Positions 34,642 to 43,879 are shown, counted from the first letter of the stretch. The stretch: DNA of 64,000 nt from Candidatus Obscuribacterales bacterium (GCA_020050835.1 JAGVKB010000142.1:62001-126000); one strand, 5' to 3'. Made by a program: numbers and translations. Notes: generated by a model not told the origin, from the sequence alone.

Positions 34642-36165
34642 GTGATCGGTCGCAACAACTTTGTGCTGCTTTCCATCTGGCTCTTCCTTGGCTCGAACGT
34701 GCTCGCCGCGCCGGCAGTTCAAGCGCCGCCGGCCTCACGCCCGATTACGGACAAATGGGCTCTGGTGATCGGTATTAGTAAGTATCAAGATCAATCACTC
34801 AATCTCACTTATCCCGCCAAGGATGCCAAAGATTTCTACAACTACTTGATCGGTGAGGGCAACTTCGCCCCCGATCACGTAAAACTCCTGATTAATGAGC
34901 AAGCCACACGCGAAAAGATCCTCTCGAACCTTGGTGATAGCTGGCTGCCTCGCCTGGCGCTCAAGGACGATCTGGTTGTAATCTTTATTTCCAGCCACGG
35001 AAGCCCATCCAAACTCGATGTCGGCGGGCTGAATTACATCGTGGCCTACAACACGAATCCCAAGGAGCTTTATGCTACCGGCATTCCCATTCAAGAATTA
35101 GCCAGCATCATCAAAGAGCGAGTGCACAGTAATCGTGTGGCAGTGATCCTGGATGCCTGTCACAGCGGAGCAGCGGCACCAGCGGCCAAAGGACTTTCTC
35201 GGCAGGCCAATTTCGACGCCAATCAAGTGGCAGTCGGCTCCGGCCAATTGGTTATCTGCTCGAGCGAACCGGGACAGGTTTCCTGGGAATCGCAGAATTA
35301 CCCCAACAGCGTCTTCAGTCACCAGCTCATCAATACGCTTTCCGAAACCACCGGCACCGTAAACTTAGTGGATTGTTTCAACAAAATGAAACGTCGCGTC
35401 GAAGCGGAAGTCGCTCGCGACCGAGGCGAATCTCAAACGCCTGTGCTGAAATCCAAATGGCAAGGAGAAGATCTTTGCATTGCGGTCAAACCGACAGATC
35501 CCAGACCTGGTCTGCCTGAGCTTCCCCAAGAAACCATAAGCGCTGGCTCCCAAGTTCAGAACGGCCCGGCTCGCGACGCCAACGCCTCCCTCACTTCGGC
35601 GGCGCCACTACCAATAGTGCCACAGGAGAGCGCTAAGTCAGCTCAAGCTACTCTCTTCCTGCCACCGACTGTTGCCGTGCTGCGTCCGGTTGGACCACTC
35701 AAGATTTCAATCAAGGGCTGGAAGAATGAAAACGAGCTGCCCGATCTTCCCGGAGCCGTTCAGGCTCAAGTTGCCGGCGCACTGTCTAGAAAGTTCGGAC
35801 GCCCTCTCGTCGACCTAAAACAAACTGCACGCCTAGTCTCGTCGCCGCGCTCGGAAGAGCAATGGCGAGAGCTCGGGCACCAGTTGAACGCTCGTTACCT
35901 GATTGCAGGCACCGTAAACGATGTGGAATGGGTAGGCAGAGTAATGACCGGCAATGACTACCGGCTGGTCTGCTCTGTCCAAGTAATCTCCGGTGAGACC
36001 GGTCGAGTTCTGTGGCATCTGGATGGATACTCGGTCAAGCGAAACTCCTGGGTAAAAGATCAAATGCTCGGCATGACCAAGTTCTTCGAGCTAGAAGTAG
36101 CCCCAGATATGGGCGATGATCTGGCCAATCAGATTAATCAGGCTTTGTCGGCCCAGCCAAACTAA
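34642..36165 (+). CDS. secreted caspase-like (C14) protease with CsgG/TolB-like C-terminus
   Basis: A 507-residue exported cysteine protease of the caspase/metacaspase superfamily. A signal peptide (about residues 1-28) is followed by the p20-like domain: KWALVIGISKYQD, catalytic His in FISSHGSP (about residue 119) and catalytic Cys in ILDACHSG (about residue 173). After a Pro/Ala linker, the last 150 residues (FGRPLVDLKQTARLV, NARYLIAGTVNDVEWVGR, SGETGRVLWHLDGY) resemble the CsgG/LpoB/TolB-N fold, which associates with the envelope. The GTG at 34642 has AAGGGA 5-6 nt upstream and fits the signal peptide; a frame open from 34564 does not. A TTGACA at 34493 lacks a matching -10. Metacaspase-like enzymes prefer Arg/Lys or Asp; specificity is unknown. 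Confidence 0.85.
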   Translation: MIGRNNFVLLSIWLFLGSNVLAAPAVQAPPASRPITDKWALVIGISKYQDQSLNLTYPAKDAKDFYNYLIGEGNFAPDHVKLLINEQATREKILSNLGDSWLPRLALKDDLVVIFISSHGSPSKLDVGGLNYIVAYNTNPKELYATGIPIQELASIIKERVHSNRVAVILDACHSGAAAPAAKGLSRQANFDANQVAVGSGQLVICSSEPGQVSWESQNYPNSVFSHQLINTLSETTGTVNLVDCFNKMKRRVEAEVARDRGESQTPVLKSKWQGEDLCIAVKPTDPRPGLPELPQETISAGSQVQNGPARDANASLTSAAPLPIVPQESAKSAQATLFLPPTVAVLRPVGPLKISIKGWKNENELPDLPGAVQAQVAGALSRKFGRPLVDLKQTARLVSSPRSEEQWRELGHQLNARYLIAGTVNDVEWVGRVMTGNDYRLVCSVQVISGETGRVLWHLDGYSVKRNSWVKDQMLGMTKFFELEVAPDMGDDLANQINQALSAQPN

Positions 36166-36180
36166 CTCGCCTTGCCACCT

Positions 36181-36369
36181 TCACGCCAGCTTCCGGCTAT
36201 CTTCCAGCCGCCACCAGGTCCATTCTCGTAAGGGAGCGGCGCCGAGTTTACCGTAAAAGGCTTGCGCGTCAGCATCTGAATTGAGCACATGCCAATCGAT
36301 TCGAGGGCAGCCACACGAGTCAATCCATTCTGTAATGCCGCCCCGTCCGCTCCGCTTAAAATGCACCAC
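36181..36369 (-). pseudogene. remnant of a GNAT acetyltransferase C-terminus
   Basis: About 45 codons read like the end of a GCN5-type N-acetyltransferase: CPRIDWHVLNSDADAQAFYG then KLGAAPLREWTWWRLED, matching the IxWHVLxxNxxAxxFYxxLGA pattern. The acetyl-CoA-binding half is absent; directly upstream (26 nt) is the 3' end of the kinase gene. This is a truncated relic, presumably cut when the kinase gene region moved in. Confidence 0.6.
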
Positions 36370-36395
36370 CGCCCGTTGGCTGACTTGTTTGCCGT

Positions 36396-38378
36396 TCAGT
36401 CTTCAGCTTGAATTCGCCGCCAGCCATTAGCCCTGATCCGCCCGCAGACTTCCTTTTCAGCCGCAGTTATGTCAGCTTGCTTGCACCGCTGGCAAGCCCG
36501 GCGATAGTAATCTTCGGACTCCGTTACCCGGCCCTGAGCCTGCAAACTCTCAGCCAAAGAGAGATAGACATTGATCAATACAAAGTCCTTTCGTTCTGCC
36601 GGTAGCAACAGCTCAGGTACGGACAGCGCCTGCTTTAACCAGTCCGATTCCTTTCGTCTTTCACCAATACGTTTTAGGGACTCCGCCCCATTAATCAACA
36701 TGTCAAGCCTTGGCCCCGTCTGCGGTCCGTGATTTCGCTCGGCAGCACTAATAGCCCTTTGATAGCAAGAAACCGCCTCTTTGTTGCGGCCTTCCTGCTT
36801 GTATGCCGAACCCAGACCACGCAAGCCAAAGGTGATCAAAAACATCTGCTTTGGCTCATGTTCGACCAGGTCCACCAGCTGAGCGAAGAGCTGAATTGCT
36901 TCTCTGGTACGACCATGCGTCCCAGCGATGTACTCGCCACGTTGCAAAACGATCGTGAGATAGTTCGGCTCTCCCTCTGCTAACGGCAAAATGTCCTTTT
37001 TCTTGTATGCATCGAGAATCTCCTGACAGATGAGATTACCCTCAAAGAGATCTATCGACTTCTGATTTCTCAAATAGTAGTTGTAAAAAGACACCACCGA
37101 TCGCTTGGAATATTTCTTAACACCATCCCTGTCGTTTGACAGGCGACAAATCTCGGACAGTTTCTTGCTTGCCCTCGCCGATGCCAGAGAATCTGCTCCA
37201 AACCTGCTTTCTGTCGCATTCAAGAGTTGCATCTGCGCTTGCACAGCTTCACGGTAATCCCTGCGCTTGATCGAACGATCGACAATTACATTCAATGTAG
37301 CTATCCGTTGCTCCAGCGAGGGAAACAGATTTGACTCCGCAAGCAGAGCGGCTTTACAAGCGAATATAGTGCCAGCATCGCTAGTCAAAAATACCAGTGG
37401 AGCTGCCACTGCCAGAAGCGACACGCCGGCGAGAGCGACCGCAGCCACCGGCAAGCGGGAGGCTGCTTTGTCTGCGCAGTTATTTAGGGACTCGAGTGCT
37501 TCCTTGAGATCATCTATCTTTTGATAGCGGCTGTCCGGGTCCTTTGCCATCGCTCGCAGGACAATCTCCTCCAGTTTGAGCGACAACCTTGCTCGATTGC
37601 TCAAAATACGCATCGGAGGTGGAGCGTCCTTTACCTGCTTGGAGATTAGCTTGAGGAATTGTTCGTCATCGAAAGGCGGACTGCCAGTGAGAGCTTCATA
37701 CATAACGCAACCCAATGAATAGATGTCGGATCGCATGTCAATCTCTCGCCCCAGGCACTGTTCCGGACTCATATACTTCGGACTGAAGAAATGCTCCCCC
37801 GTCTGTGTCAATACCGTAAGCGCAGCACCTTTGTCTTCGCCAGCCAGAATTCGAGCAATTCCGAAATCGATAATCTGCACCGATTCCTTACCGTCAGCCG
37901 TCCGCGATATCATAATGTTGCTCGGTTTAAGATCGCGGTGAATCACACCATTCTTGTGGGCGTGAGAAAGTCCGCTGCAAACCCGAATGAACATGCGCAT
38001 CAGACATTCCAACGGCAGCCATTCTCGCCGCTCAATGAGCTCCTTCAGGCTTTTTCCTTCCACAAATGACATTACCAGGTATCTCTGTCCGGTCCCCAAC
38101 ACTCCGGAATCGTGAATTGCCACCAAATTCGGGTGAGACAACCCGGCTAGAATAGTTGCTTCCCGCTCGAAGCGTCTTTGCTGAGCAGGCTGCAAGACGA
38201 ACTCCAAACGAAGGACCTTTACAGCAACCTTGAGATTCATCAATTGATGATTCGCGAGATAGACGTCGCCGGTCTCACCGCTGCCGATTTTAGCCAGTAT
38301 CTGGTAGCGCCCATCTATGATGTCGCCGACATTCACTGCGTCATTACCACTCGCGCTGCTTTCCTTAGTCATCGGCAT
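36396..38378 (-). CDS. membrane-bound Ser/Thr protein kinase with TPR tail
   Basis: A 660-residue Hanks-type kinase. The cytoplasmic kinase domain (about residues 25-300) has the glycine loop IGSGETGDVYL, Lys54 in VAVKVL, the catalytic loop HRDLKPSN (147-154), DFG (171-173) and an SPEQ activation-loop end, so it should be active. A transmembrane helix at about 310-331 leads to a presumably extracytoplasmic C-terminal half with TPR units (NRDGVKKYSKRSVVSFYNYY, LGSAYKQEGRNKEAVSCYQR, LSLAESLQAQGRVTESEDYY). The plan, kinase-TM-TPR, suggests sensing of an envelope protein or complex. The start has GGAG 9 nt upstream. It follows glgP by 79 nt on the same strand and may be co-transcribed with it. 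Confidence 0.93.
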   Translation of the reverse strand: MPMTKESSASGNDAVNVGDIIDGRYQILAKIGSGETGDVYLANHQLMNLKVAVKVLRLEFVLQPAQQRRFEREATILAGLSHPNLVAIHDSGVLGTGQRYLVMSFVEGKSLKELIERREWLPLECLMRMFIRVCSGLSHAHKNGVIHRDLKPSNIMISRTADGKESVQIIDFGIARILAGEDKGAALTVLTQTGEHFFSPKYMSPEQCLGREIDMRSDIYSLGCVMYEALTGSPPFDDEQFLKLISKQVKDAPPPMRILSNRARLSLKLEEIVLRAMAKDPDSRYQKIDDLKEALESLNNCADKAASRLPVAAVALAGVSLLAVAAPLVFLTSDAGTIFACKAALLAESNLFPSLEQRIATLNVIVDRSIKRRDYREAVQAQMQLLNATESRFGADSLASARASKKLSEICRLSNDRDGVKKYSKRSVVSFYNYYLRNQKSIDLFEGNLICQEILDAYKKKDILPLAEGEPNYLTIVLQRGEYIAGTHGRTREAIQLFAQLVDLVEHEPKQMFLITFGLRGLGSAYKQEGRNKEAVSCYQRAISAAERNHGPQTGPRLDMLINGAESLKRIGERRKESDWLKQALSVPELLLPAERKDFVLINVYLSLAESLQAQGRVTESEDYYRRACQRCKQADITAAEKEVCGRIRANGWRRIQAED

Positions 38379-38457
38379 GGATTACTCCGGATGCGCTTAC
38401 GAGAATCAGGTCTCCTTCAAATCTCCGTTGCTCTCACAAGGGTGCCGGCTCGAACAA

Positions 38458-41019
38458 TCAATTAGCCCAAAACACCAGTCCAGTTTCAAACGGCGTGATT
38501 TGATCGTCGTGATGCGGCAGCACTCTTACCGTAAAACCATGCATGCCGCTCTTGAAATAACGGATAGCACCGCTGAAGAGACAAGAATCGCCGTCGCGTT
38601 CTTCACTTGCCACCATCGGCGATATCTCTCCCTCGATAATGTTGCCATGCCCGTCAATCGACCCGTGGAAGATCTGAACAGCCACCTCATCAGGAGAAAT
38701 CCCTCCCAGCTTAACTCTTGCCCTTACACGCATGTCGTCACCAACCTGAACCTTGCTGTGAACGCTAGCGTCCACCGATTCGATCCGAACTTCACGCCAG
38801 TTTCGCTGCAGCTTCTCCTTCCAAGCAGACAGCTCCTTTGCCTTCTGGGCATCAGACTCCAAGAACTCGGCATAACGAGCGGCAGACGGGAAGTACATTC
38901 GCTGCGCATACTCGCGCACCATGCGGTTGACATTGTAGACCGGGCAGATCTCCAGCATCGCCGATTTCATGCGCGAGATCCAGGCCCTGGAGCGTCCATC
39001 TTTGCGGCGATCGTAAAACAGCGGAATGATCTCCTTTTCCAGCAAGTCATAGAGATCATTTGATTCGACATCGTCTTGATACTGCGAGTCCTCGTACACT
39101 TCACCACGACCGATCGACCAGCCGGCGCTCGGCGTATAAGCCTCATCCCACCAACCATCTAATATGCTTACGTTGATGCCACCATTGAAACTAACTTTCA
39201 TCCCGCTCGTTCCACAAGCTTCCAGGAAGCGCCGTGGCGTATTAAGCCAGACATCGACCCCCTGAACCAGCCAGCGAGCAACGTTGACATCATAGTCCTC
39301 TAAAAACACGAAGCGCCCGCGCACGCCTTCCTGCCGTGCGAAATGCACGAGCTGGCGAATCAGCTCCTTGGCCGGAGTATCCTCCGGATGGGCTTTGCCG
39401 GCGATGATGATCTGCACGGGACGTTCTTTGCTTGCCAGGATTGAGGCAAGCCGAGCCGGATCGCTAAGCAACAGATTCGCTCGCTTATACGTCGCCATCC
39501 GACGAGCAAACCCAATTGTCAGAATTTGGGGATCGAGCACCTCAGCAGCTGCCTTCATCTCTGACGGCACTGCTCCGCGCTGTTCCAGTTGACCGCGCAC
39601 ACGCCGGCGGCAGAATGCCACCAAGCGCTCGCGGCGGCGCTCATGAATGCGCCACAGTTCTTCATCGGGAATCTCTTCGACCCGCTTCCAGACATTCTGG
39701 TCGCCCACATCTTCCGACCATTGAGGGCCAAGATAGCGATCGAAAAGATCGGACATCTCTTCGGAGATCCACGAGCGCGTATGAATTCCATTAGTAATGT
39801 GGGTGATCGGAACTTCGTTTTCCGGAATGCCTTTCCAAACCGAGCCGAACAGCTTCCGCGAAACTTCTCCGTGCAATCGGCTTACCGCATTTGTTTTGGA
39901 AGAAAGCTTGATCGCCAGATTGGCCATCGAAAACGGTTCGCTATTGTCGTACGTATCCGAGCGTCCAAGCGCTAGAAAGTCTTGTTGGGTGAGATTCATC
40001 GACCGGTAGTAATCTCCCAGATAACGCTCCACAAGTTCCGGAGAGAACTTGTCTATTCCCGCAGGAACAGCAGTGTGAGTGGTGAAGATCTGACCGGCGG
40101 CGGCCACTTCGCGAGCTTGAGCGAAAGTCATTGCATGCTCTTCCATCAGCATGCGAATCCGCTCCAATCCAAGAAATGCAGAGTGCCCCTCATTCATATG
40201 GCAAACCGATGGATTAAGGCCGACCGCACGCAATGCACGCATGCCGCCGATGCCCAGAATGATCTCTTGTTGTATCCTCACTTCCGGATCGCCGTGATAG
40301 AGCGCGTCTGTAATATCTTCGTCTTTCTTGCTGTTATTGGCGATATTAGTATCCAGCAGATAAAGCGAAACCCGCCCGGCTTGTGCCATCCAAATCTGCG
40401 CATAGACCTTGCGACCGGGAAAGTCCACGGAGATCATGAGCGGATTGCCGTCGCCGTCTTTCACCGGTTGAATCGGCATATTGTAAAAATCATTGAGCGG
40501 ATAGCGCTGTTGCTGCCAGCCATCCGGATTCAAGTACTGACGGAAATATCCTTGTTGATAAACGATGCCAACACCGACTAAGGGCAGCCCTAATGCTGAT
40601 GCCGATTTGATGTGATCGCCGGACAAAATGCCGAGACCGCCCGAATAAATAGGTAAACACTCAGTCAACCCGAACTCGGCCGAGAAATAGGCCACTACAT
40701 CTTTACGCGACTTACGGGACTGCTTTTGATACCACGTGCTTTCGCCGCGCATGTATTCACTGAGCTTTTGATAAATCCGCTCCAGATGGACCAGAAAGCC
40801 TTCATCGGAGGCAGCTTCATTCAAACGCTCCTGGCTGATAGTTCCAAGCATGAGCACCGGGTTATGGCCGGTACTTTCCCAGAGATCGCGGTCCAGCCTT
40901 CTAAAGAGATTAATAGTCTCGTGATCCCACGTCCAACGCAGGTTATAGGCGAGCTCCCGCAAACACTCTAGCTTCGGCGGAAGAAAGGGCACTACTTCAA
41001 CGGTACGAATCGGTTGCAA
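38458..41019 (-). CDS. glgP: alpha-glucan (glycogen) phosphorylase
   Basis: A cytosolic PLP enzyme of glycosyltransferase family 35 that releases glucose-1-phosphate from alpha-1,4-glucan ends. The 853-residue protein is the short DUF3417-containing type common in bacteria and archaea, not the 800+ residue muscle type. The N-terminal LRELAYNLRWTWDHET is the DUF3417 signature, AYFSAEFGLTECLPIYSGGL is the next landmark, and the PLP Lys is in GTSGMKVSFNGG near residue 607. The start is a TTG at 41019 with AAGGAG 9 nt upstream and a stop codon just before. It points to glycogen or maltodextrin storage. Confidence 0.95.
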   Translation of the reverse strand: MQPIRTVEVVPFLPPKLECLRELAYNLRWTWDHETINLFRRLDRDLWESTGHNPVLMLGTISQERLNEAASDEGFLVHLERIYQKLSEYMRGESTWYQKQSRKSRKDVVAYFSAEFGLTECLPIYSGGLGILSGDHIKSASALGLPLVGVGIVYQQGYFRQYLNPDGWQQQRYPLNDFYNMPIQPVKDGDGNPLMISVDFPGRKVYAQIWMAQAGRVSLYLLDTNIANNSKKDEDITDALYHGDPEVRIQQEIILGIGGMRALRAVGLNPSVCHMNEGHSAFLGLERIRMLMEEHAMTFAQAREVAAAGQIFTTHTAVPAGIDKFSPELVERYLGDYYRSMNLTQQDFLALGRSDTYDNSEPFSMANLAIKLSSKTNAVSRLHGEVSRKLFGSVWKGIPENEVPITHITNGIHTRSWISEEMSDLFDRYLGPQWSEDVGDQNVWKRVEEIPDEELWRIHERRRERLVAFCRRRVRGQLEQRGAVPSEMKAAAEVLDPQILTIGFARRMATYKRANLLLSDPARLASILASKERPVQIIIAGKAHPEDTPAKELIRQLVHFARQEGVRGRFVFLEDYDVNVARWLVQGVDVWLNTPRRFLEACGTSGMKVSFNGGINVSILDGWWDEAYTPSAGWSIGRGEVYEDSQYQDDVESNDLYDLLEKEIIPLFYDRRKDGRSRAWISRMKSAMLEICPVYNVNRMVREYAQRMYFPSAARYAEFLESDAQKAKELSAWKEKLQRNWREVRIESVDASVHSKVQVGDDMRVRARVKLGGISPDEVAVQIFHGSIDGHGNIIEGEISPMVASEERDGDSCLFSGAIRYFKSGMHGFTVRVLPHHDDQITPFETGLVFWAN

Positions 41020-41233
41020 TGAGGGAGACTCCTTTTAAAGCTCTTTAGATGAGCAGCGATTGAGCTATTCTAAACGACCTCAGCGCGCGGCACGTTAACA
41101 GGCGCAATCGCGCAGCCGGCCTCACGCTGCCGCAATGCTGCACTGAATCCAGTTGGCAAGAAACACTAACGCAGAGCAAGCAACGGCGTCGGCGCTCCCG
41201 GCAATTTCCCTTCAATTCAAACTACCGGCTCGA

Positions 41234-42397
41234 CTAATTGCTGACAGCACCGGCTCCAGCGGCGCTTTGATTGCCGCCGTTAAAAACGTTGTAGTCGAAT
41301 GTAAACCTTATGACCAGATCGGAGTCGGCTCCAGCAGGCAGCGGCGGCAACGGCGAAATTTTGTCAATCGCTTCCATGGCTGCATCATCCGCCAATGACA
41401 ATCCCGATGATTTTTCAAGCTTCACACTGGTTATCTCGCCATCCTTGTGGATTTTGAACTTGACGGTGATCCGCTTAGACTCATTGCCTCTGGGTGGAAA
41501 CCAATTTTTCTTGATTCGCTTTTGCAGTTCGGCCAGATAGGGACCGAAATCGACATCCTGGCCATCACCGCTGCTGGATGCCTGCCCCTGCCCATCACCA
41601 GCTGTACCGGCGGAAGAATCGGAAGGTGGACCGGACGGCGCTGCCGGCGCCGGAGCTACTGGAGCCAACGTCGTAGCAACAGGCAACGGCTCGTTTTTTA
41701 GCGGCTCCACCTTTGGCTCAACCGGCTTCGGTTGCGGTGGCACAACCTCCCGCGGCTTCGGCTCCTCCTGCCTGACTTTCGGCTTCGGCGGCTCGGGCTT
41801 AGGCTTTGGCGGAGGGGAAGGCGGCGGCGGGATCAATTGAATGTCGGTATACTGCTCGGTCGGCTCCTTGGGCGCCACGATAAATAGCATCATCACCAAG
41901 CCGCAGACCATGATAGTAAAGTGAGCCAGATAAGAGCTGCTGGTGGCCTCTGGCAATCCCAGCAAGAACTTGGGATGGACCGCTCCTTTCCACGTTACAG
42001 CGGCGCGATCGTAAGCATCCCTTACTGCATACGCCACAAAAGTTAGGATCAGCCCAGCATAAATCAGCAAGAACGGACTGCCGGCCGGAACAGTCGAAAA
42101 CCACTTAAGCGCTTCGGGATCAATCTGCTGTTGCGCCAGCGACGCCAACATTCTAATCACGCTGAGCGCTGCGCCTTGAAAGACAAATGAAAGAAACAAC
42201 AAGACGTTGACGAAGAAAGCGCACGCGAACAGAATCCCCTTGCCAGCCTCTCCGTTGTAGAGCTGGCCCAAGCCGGGGCACAAAGACAAAGCCGCGGCAC
42301 GCTTGGGATTACGGGGCGCATCCACGCAGACATTCGAATGCAGCTGCGAACAAGCAGCTATTACCGGTCTCTCTTGTAAGGGGCGGTAGGTTCTCAA
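41234..42397 (-). CDS. TonB-family protein with two extra N-terminal helices
   Basis: A 387-residue energy transducer that couples the proton-motive force (via ExbB/ExbD) to outer-membrane transporters. The C-terminal TonB domain (about residues 285-378) reads LAELQKRIKKNWFPPRGN and KFKIHKDGEITSVKLEKSSG. Before it is a Pro/Lys/Glu spacer (about 189-250) that spans the periplasm. The signal anchor is the third helix (about 159-175) and carries the conserved S-x3-H of TonB (Ser155/His159). Unusually, residues 31-126 add two helices with a TM2-like CPGLGQLYNGEAGKG motif. The start is a TTG with AAGGA 12-16 nt upstream and is uncertain; a GTG at 42325 is possible. No exbB/exbD is near. Confidence 0.85.
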   Translation of the reverse strand: MRTYRPLQERPVIAACSQLHSNVCVDAPRNPKRAAALSLCPGLGQLYNGEAGKGILFACAFFVNVLLFLSFVFQGAALSVIRMLASLAQQQIDPEALKWFSTVPAGSPFLLIYAGLILTFVAYAVRDAYDRAAVTWKGAVHPKFLLGLPEATSSSYLAHFTIMVCGLVMMLFIVAPKEPTEQYTDIQLIPPPPSPPPKPKPEPPKPKVRQEEPKPREVVPPQPKPVEPKVEPLKNEPLPVATTLAPVAPAPAAPSGPPSDSSAGTAGDGQGQASSSGDGQDVDFGPYLAELQKRIKKNWFPPRGNESKRITVKFKIHKDGEITSVKLEKSSGLSLADDAAMEAIDKISPLPPLPAGADSDLVIRFTFDYNVFNGGNQSAAGAGAVSN

Positions 42398-42537
42398 AAC
42401 TCAGACGATCCTTTGTTCTGCGTAAGATTTCATTGTGCAACATTTAGCCTAGGATGTCATATCCAGCCAACTTATTCATTAACTGAGCCAAAGGTTGTCA
42501 ACCGCCAGTTTGCTGAGCCGTCTTTTCGCTAAAAGTC

Positions 42538-43086
42538 TCAGACCGACCGATCGCCAGAAGCGGCTTCCGTGCCAGCGGCAACGCTCGCTTCCTCGGTTTT
42601 TGCGCCGGCAGGCTTAACTAATCTTTCCAAAAGGCGCTTGATAGCCACCGTCAAAAAGATGGCGCCGCAGACAATCTCAACTGGACCAATCGCCAGAATC
42701 GGAATCCACTCGCGGGCTCCCAGCTCAAGCTGCATGCGCGACTGCGAGTGATCCTCCGGTCGAAAAAGGACTACTACCGGTGCCGCCGGCTCGAGGTTGA
42801 TTTTTCCTAACTTGCGGGCCAGCACGGCGGTGTTGTGATAGATAACACCGCGTTCATCTTTGTATCCGTAGACCACATTCAGCCGGCTTTCGTCACCGGC
42901 GCGCTTCCACTCGGTGATCATGACCCTACCAGTGGTGGTATTGGCATTTGACCAACGGAGGTCAGCGAGAGCCAGGTTGAGACCGGCTCCGGCCAGAACC
43001 ACCCCGGAGACGATGAACAGCAGACCCAGTATCCACAAGGGCAGGTCGGCACTCAACAGCTTTAGACCGGACCGCAGTCTTGACAT
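42538..43086 (-). CDS. DUF3592-like membrane protein
   Basis: A 182-residue protein with two helices (about residues 18-40 and 128-150) that flank a compact beta-rich extracytoplasmic domain (NTTTGRVMITEW, NVVYGYKDERGVIYHNTAVL), the layout of DUF3592 proteins; a soluble acidic tail follows. The function of this family is not known. The frame is open to 43284, but the first 66 residues look non-coding; the ATG at 43086 has CGGAG about 9 nt upstream. It is divergent from the thioredoxin-fold gene at 43317. Confidence 0.72.
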   Translation of the reverse strand: MSRLRSGLKLLSADLPLWILGLLFIVSGVVLAGAGLNLALADLRWSNANTTTGRVMITEWKRAGDESRLNVVYGYKDERGVIYHNTAVLARKLGKINLEPAAPVVVLFRPEDHSQSRMQLELGAREWIPILAIGPVEIVCGAIFLTVAIKRLLERLVKPAGAKTEEASVAAGTEAASGDRSV

Positions 43087-43316
43087 TGCCACACTCCGAA
43101 GAGACTGCCTGAAAGTCGTTCGCCTCGAACGCGAGCGATGCGCGCCAAACAGCCAGCTTGCCCGATTTCGGCAATCGCCAAGACGAAGCATAGCATGACG
43201 TAAAGAATGTGAATCGAGCCAGCGGACTAGCCAATCGGAATCTCGCTTACCCAGGGCAAGCGTCGACGACGAACCGCTTATCAAGCATGTAAAATATTGG
43301 TTGGAGGGGATTCACG

Positions 43317-43826
43317 ATGGTTGCACTGGCGCAAGGTACAAAAGCACCCGCATTCACACTGCGTGGTTTAGACGGGTCGAGCTACGGTTTGACGGAAGTT
43401 CTGAAGGGAAACCCTGTCATCTTGGCTGCCTTTTTGAAAGTTTCCTGTCCGGTCTGTCACATCGCCTTTCCTTATCTCGAGCGCTTACACAGAAGCTATC
43501 CATCCATCCCGATTTGGGGCATCTCTCAAGACGATGCCGATTCCACCACCTCATTTGCCCGGATGTTCGGCTTAACTTTTCCGATGCTCCTGGATGCCGA
43601 ACTGGAAACGACCGTGGCCTATGACCTCACCCATGTGCCGTCGATGTTTTTGATAAACGAAGACCGAACAATCGGCGAATCAATTGTCGGCTGGGTAAAG
43701 TCCGACCTCGAGAAGCTCAATATCGAACTAGCCAAATTCGCCGGCGTCTCCACCGTCGCACTCTTTACCGCCGCCGATGAAGTGCCGGAGCTTAAGCCTG
43801 GTTGCGTTTCGAAACGTCCCGTATAA
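43317..43826 (+). CDS. thioredoxin-fold redox protein (AhpC/TSA or TlpA-like) with CPVC
   Basis: A 169-residue protein of the peroxiredoxin/redoxin superfamily. The motif SCPVCHIAFPYLERL (about residues 41-55) supplies a CxxC redox centre, and the cis-Pro is in THVPSMFLIN (about residues 105-114). A CxxC in place of the single peroxidatic Cys of most AhpC-type enzymes suggests a thiol-disulfide reductase or a PrxQ-type peroxidase. No signal peptide is visible, so it is probably cytoplasmic. The start has a strong GGAGG (43304-43308). The gene's end contains the first of two CGTTTCGAAACG palindromes. Confidence 0.83.
   Translation: MVALAQGTKAPAFTLRGLDGSSYGLTEVLKGNPVILAAFLKVSCPVCHIAFPYLERLHRSYPSIPIWGISQDDADSTTSFARMFGLTFPMLLDAELETTVAYDLTHVPSMFLINEDRTIGESIVGWVKSDLEKLNIELAKFAGVSTVALFTAADEVPELKPGCVSKRPV
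43805..43816. promoter_or_regulatory. palindrome CGTTTCGAAACG, first of two
   Basis: A perfect 12-bp palindrome within the last codons of the redoxin gene. Its centre is 62 nt from the centre of a second copy, close to six helical turns. Confidence 0.55.
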
Positions 43827-43854
43827 GTTTGGCAGGCAACAAGCCGAATCCTGT

Positions 43855-43860
43855 TACACT
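43855..43860 (+). promoter_or_regulatory. extended -10 box (TGtTACACT) between twin palindromes
   Basis: TACACT is preceded by TGT, giving the extended -10 pattern TGnTATAAT-like. A TTGGCA (43829-43834) is 20 nt upstream, too far for a normal -35. It lies between the two palindromes, so a protein bridging them would cover it. Confidence 0.4.
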
Positions 43861-43865
43861 GAGAT

Positions 43866-43879
43866 ACGTTTCGAAACGT
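43866..43879. promoter_or_regulatory. palindrome ACGTTTCGAAACGT, second of two
   Basis: A perfect 14-bp palindrome 6 nt after the extended -10 box, at or near the transcription start of the DUF4149-like gene. Its core equals the copy at 43805-43816. Operators of TetR or LacI type often have such symmetry, but the protein is unknown. Confidence 0.6.

Noticed and set aside
42484-42504. GGTTGTCAACC palindrome upstream of the TonB gene
   Set aside because: It contains TTGACA on the minus strand but no -10 at a usable distance, and 11 bp is too short to stand alone as an operator.
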